A program made the translations under genes and the position numbers. From an uncultured Pedosphaera sp. (GTDB lineage: Bacteria > Verrucomicrobiota > Verrucomicrobiia > Limisphaerales > Pedosphaeraceae), in contig CAIXFN010000052.1 in the NCBI GenBank assembly GCA_903918755.1, positions 37,825 through 101,824 of the forward strand: a stretch of 64,000 nucleotides of DNA, in the 5' to 3' direction. Shown one piece after another: positions 62,608-64,000 of the stretch (positions are counted from its first letter, which is position 1; each line of letters starts with the position of its first letter). The notes beneath the pieces were generated by a model. The model made no database searches. It saw nothing but the letters and a program-made list of their open reading frames with translations, and had not been told where the DNA came from.

Positions 62608-63216
62608 TTGACACCGGAAAATGAATTCAATCAATCTCGGGGAAGATTCTTGATTACAAACGACCTTTATTTGATCCATGCGGCGCTGGGAAACCGCGGT
62701 TCGATGTCCACCCTCGTTCGGCTCAAATCAGAGAGCGAGGCGGCGGCGAAGCCGGCGAGTGATTCACCCGAGGGATTGAAAGCGCTCAGGGAGATTTGGG
62801 CACTGGCCGTCGAGGAGGGGCGGGCGCAACAAGAGGCCATCACCGCTGAATTGCGGGAGAATCTGGCCTCCCCAGCGGCAGAAAATGAACGCTTGGAAGT
62901 TACCGCCATGGCCGCCAGCAATCGGGTGGCAGAACTTCAGGAAGCGATGAGCCGTACGGAAAAGGTTTCTACCCAGACCAGAGCGGAGCAGGAACCCGAA
63001 CTCGCCCAGGCCTGAGCCGCATTGAACCAGAGCAACGCGTAAGCCGCCGAAGCCTTGCAACGCCATTCCGAAGTCCAGGCGGCCCGGACCGCCGAATCCG
63101 CCGCCCTCCAATCCAGCCTCACCGCAGCGGTTCAAAAATCTCACGACATCGAAATCAAACTCGTTCGGGCCCCAGCCCTTCTTGAGGCAAAAGGTATCAA
63201 AGTGCAAGCGACATAA
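62608..63216 (+). pseudogene. Decayed coiled-coil protein gene with two in-frame stops
   Basis: A frame of 135 codons (or from ATG 62704, MSTLVRLKSESEAAAKPA) encodes an Ala/Glu/Gln-rich coiled coil (AVEEGRAQQEAITAELREN, ERLEVTAMAASNRVAELQEA). It is cut by TGA at 63013-63015 and TAA at 63040-63042, yet the same frame stays open and keeps the same coiled-coil texture (AAEALQRHSEVQAARTAES, then HDIEIKLVRAPALLEAKGI) to the TAA at 63214-63216. The most economical reading is a ~200-residue gene disabled by two nonsense changes. The family is not recognised. A frame-exact read-through product is less likely because two different stops would have to be suppressed. Confidence 0.6.
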
Positions 63217-64000
63217 CCTGCAGCTTCTCCGGATTGCCGTTAGCAGCGTCGTCTGCCGAGGTCTTGATTCAAACGACCAAATGTGGAGTGTGGTTAACGA
63301 CAATTATTAGTGCTGGCGGTCACTTTTAATTGTCGCTGGCCAGACCCACCCGTTCCCGCGATCTTTGATGCGGGCGAGCATGGCGTGGTCAACTGGGCTG
63401 GATATATTCATCGTTTGCCTAATGTTAATATAATGTATGCATCTTTCTGACAATAGCAAATGTATTCGGAGTCTTCTATGGCAGGTCGCCACACCGATGG
63501 TGCCGGAAAGCCCAATTTCTGGGTGACTTTCTAAACGGGTGAATGGTCAAGGGCAAACCGTAAACCGAAAAGGCGACGAGGCCCCGGCAAAACCAAGGGC
63601 TCACCAAAATACTCCAAACCAACGGCATCAGGAGAAGCAGGGACGTGGCGACCGGACTCAAATCAACCTGCACCGTCAGCGGCGAATAACTCATAGGTGC
63701 GGCAAGTTAGCTGGAAGCGCCACGGAGTCTAGCCGCGATTGTTTTAACTTTATGAACAAATGGATCATCCGATTGGAATACACGATCCACCTCTTTTTCC
63801 ACGCGTTGGACAATCGAGAAAGCGTCATCCTGCCTGTCCAACGCTCCCAAGCACATTCCATGATTAAATAATGCGATGAGCGTGTCACGATTCGCCGGGC
63901 CGGTGTAAAACTCTTTCTGTAATTTGTCTTTCTTCTCCCCGCCGCCACCCCTCCGGGGTGAGGCGGAGCGAAGGCGAGCGTAGCGAGGCGAGCGCAGCCG
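63217..64000. other. Low-content region at the right edge
   Basis: Mixed AT-rich and GC-rich DNA without a convincing gene. Short minus-strand frames exist; one at 63476-63694 begins MSYSPLTVQVDLSPVATSLL and continues with a hydrophobic stretch, but has no ribosome-binding site or recognisable family and may be a fragment. The last 50 bases contain imperfect GCGAGCG repeats (for example AGGCGAGCGTAGCGAGGCGA) and may be the edge of another repeat cut by the window. Confidence 0.35.

Noticed and set aside
63950..64000. CRISPR-like or tandem repeat at the right end
   Set aside because: Only imperfect, irregularly spaced GCGAGCG-type words are visible before the window ends; there are no regular repeats with spacers.

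Overview
The window is about 64 kb of GC-rich bacterial chromosome. Its gene content points to Verrucomicrobiota, probably the Limisphaerales/Pedosphaera group. Supporting signs are a DUF1501/DUF1553 pair with a c-type haem motif, a stand-alone H-X9-DG-type pseudopilin, a HAF-repeat exoprotein, autotransporter-strand (PATR) repeats without an autotransporter barrel, and five exoproteins that share a C-terminal module ending in F[FY]R or YR. This placement is inference: there is no rRNA gene, tRNA, transposase or CRISPR array in the window.

Layout, left half. 1-3.1 kb: the end of a secreted protein, a pseudopilin and a glycosyltransferase. 3.1-12.7 kb: a long minus-strand run (exbB-exbD-tonB-like, zinc-ribbon protein, guaB3-type IMP dehydrogenase, hupE, then a CzcC-CzcB-CzcA metal-efflux system). 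12.8-18.3 kb: a plus-strand dUTPase-like enzyme, then a porin, a cupredoxin-domain protein, a hybrid histidine kinase and two small membrane proteins. 18.3-25.8 kb: a fold-back repeat, an FHA/zinc-finger membrane protein, an M48 protease, leuB, a MoeB-rhodanese fusion, purine nucleoside phosphorylase and a LysR regulator. 25.8-37.5 kb (minus strand): rplM-rpsI, terminator, argC-argJ-argB-(small secreted protein)-argD-argF, then the DUF1553/DUF1501 pair.

Layout, right half. 37.7-46.8 kb is a candidate extracellular electron-transfer locus: a double GlcG-type haem-binding protein on the minus strand, diverging from a tightly packed plus-strand operon of outer-membrane beta-barrel, decahaem cytochrome fused to an LVIVD propeller, and NHL propeller. 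47.5-53.4 kb is a 1960-residue secreted metzincin with PA14 and PATR repeats. 54.6-59.1 kb is an overlapping three-gene operon (zinc-dependent phospholipase C-like protein, unknown beta-rich protein, CobW-type metallochaperone) behind a good sigma-70-like promoter. 59.2-61.5 kb holds two more secreted proteins. From 61.5 kb to the end the DNA is largely decayed: dispersed repeats, a coiled-coil pseudogene with two in-frame stops, and no convincing gene.

The most unusual points are the barrel/decahaem-propeller/NHL locus, the phospholipase-metallochaperone operon, an ExbD that lacks the proton-relay aspartate, and the shared exoprotein C-terminal module. Starts were moved inward from the longest open frame wherever a signal peptide, ATGA overlap or ribosome-binding site supported it.
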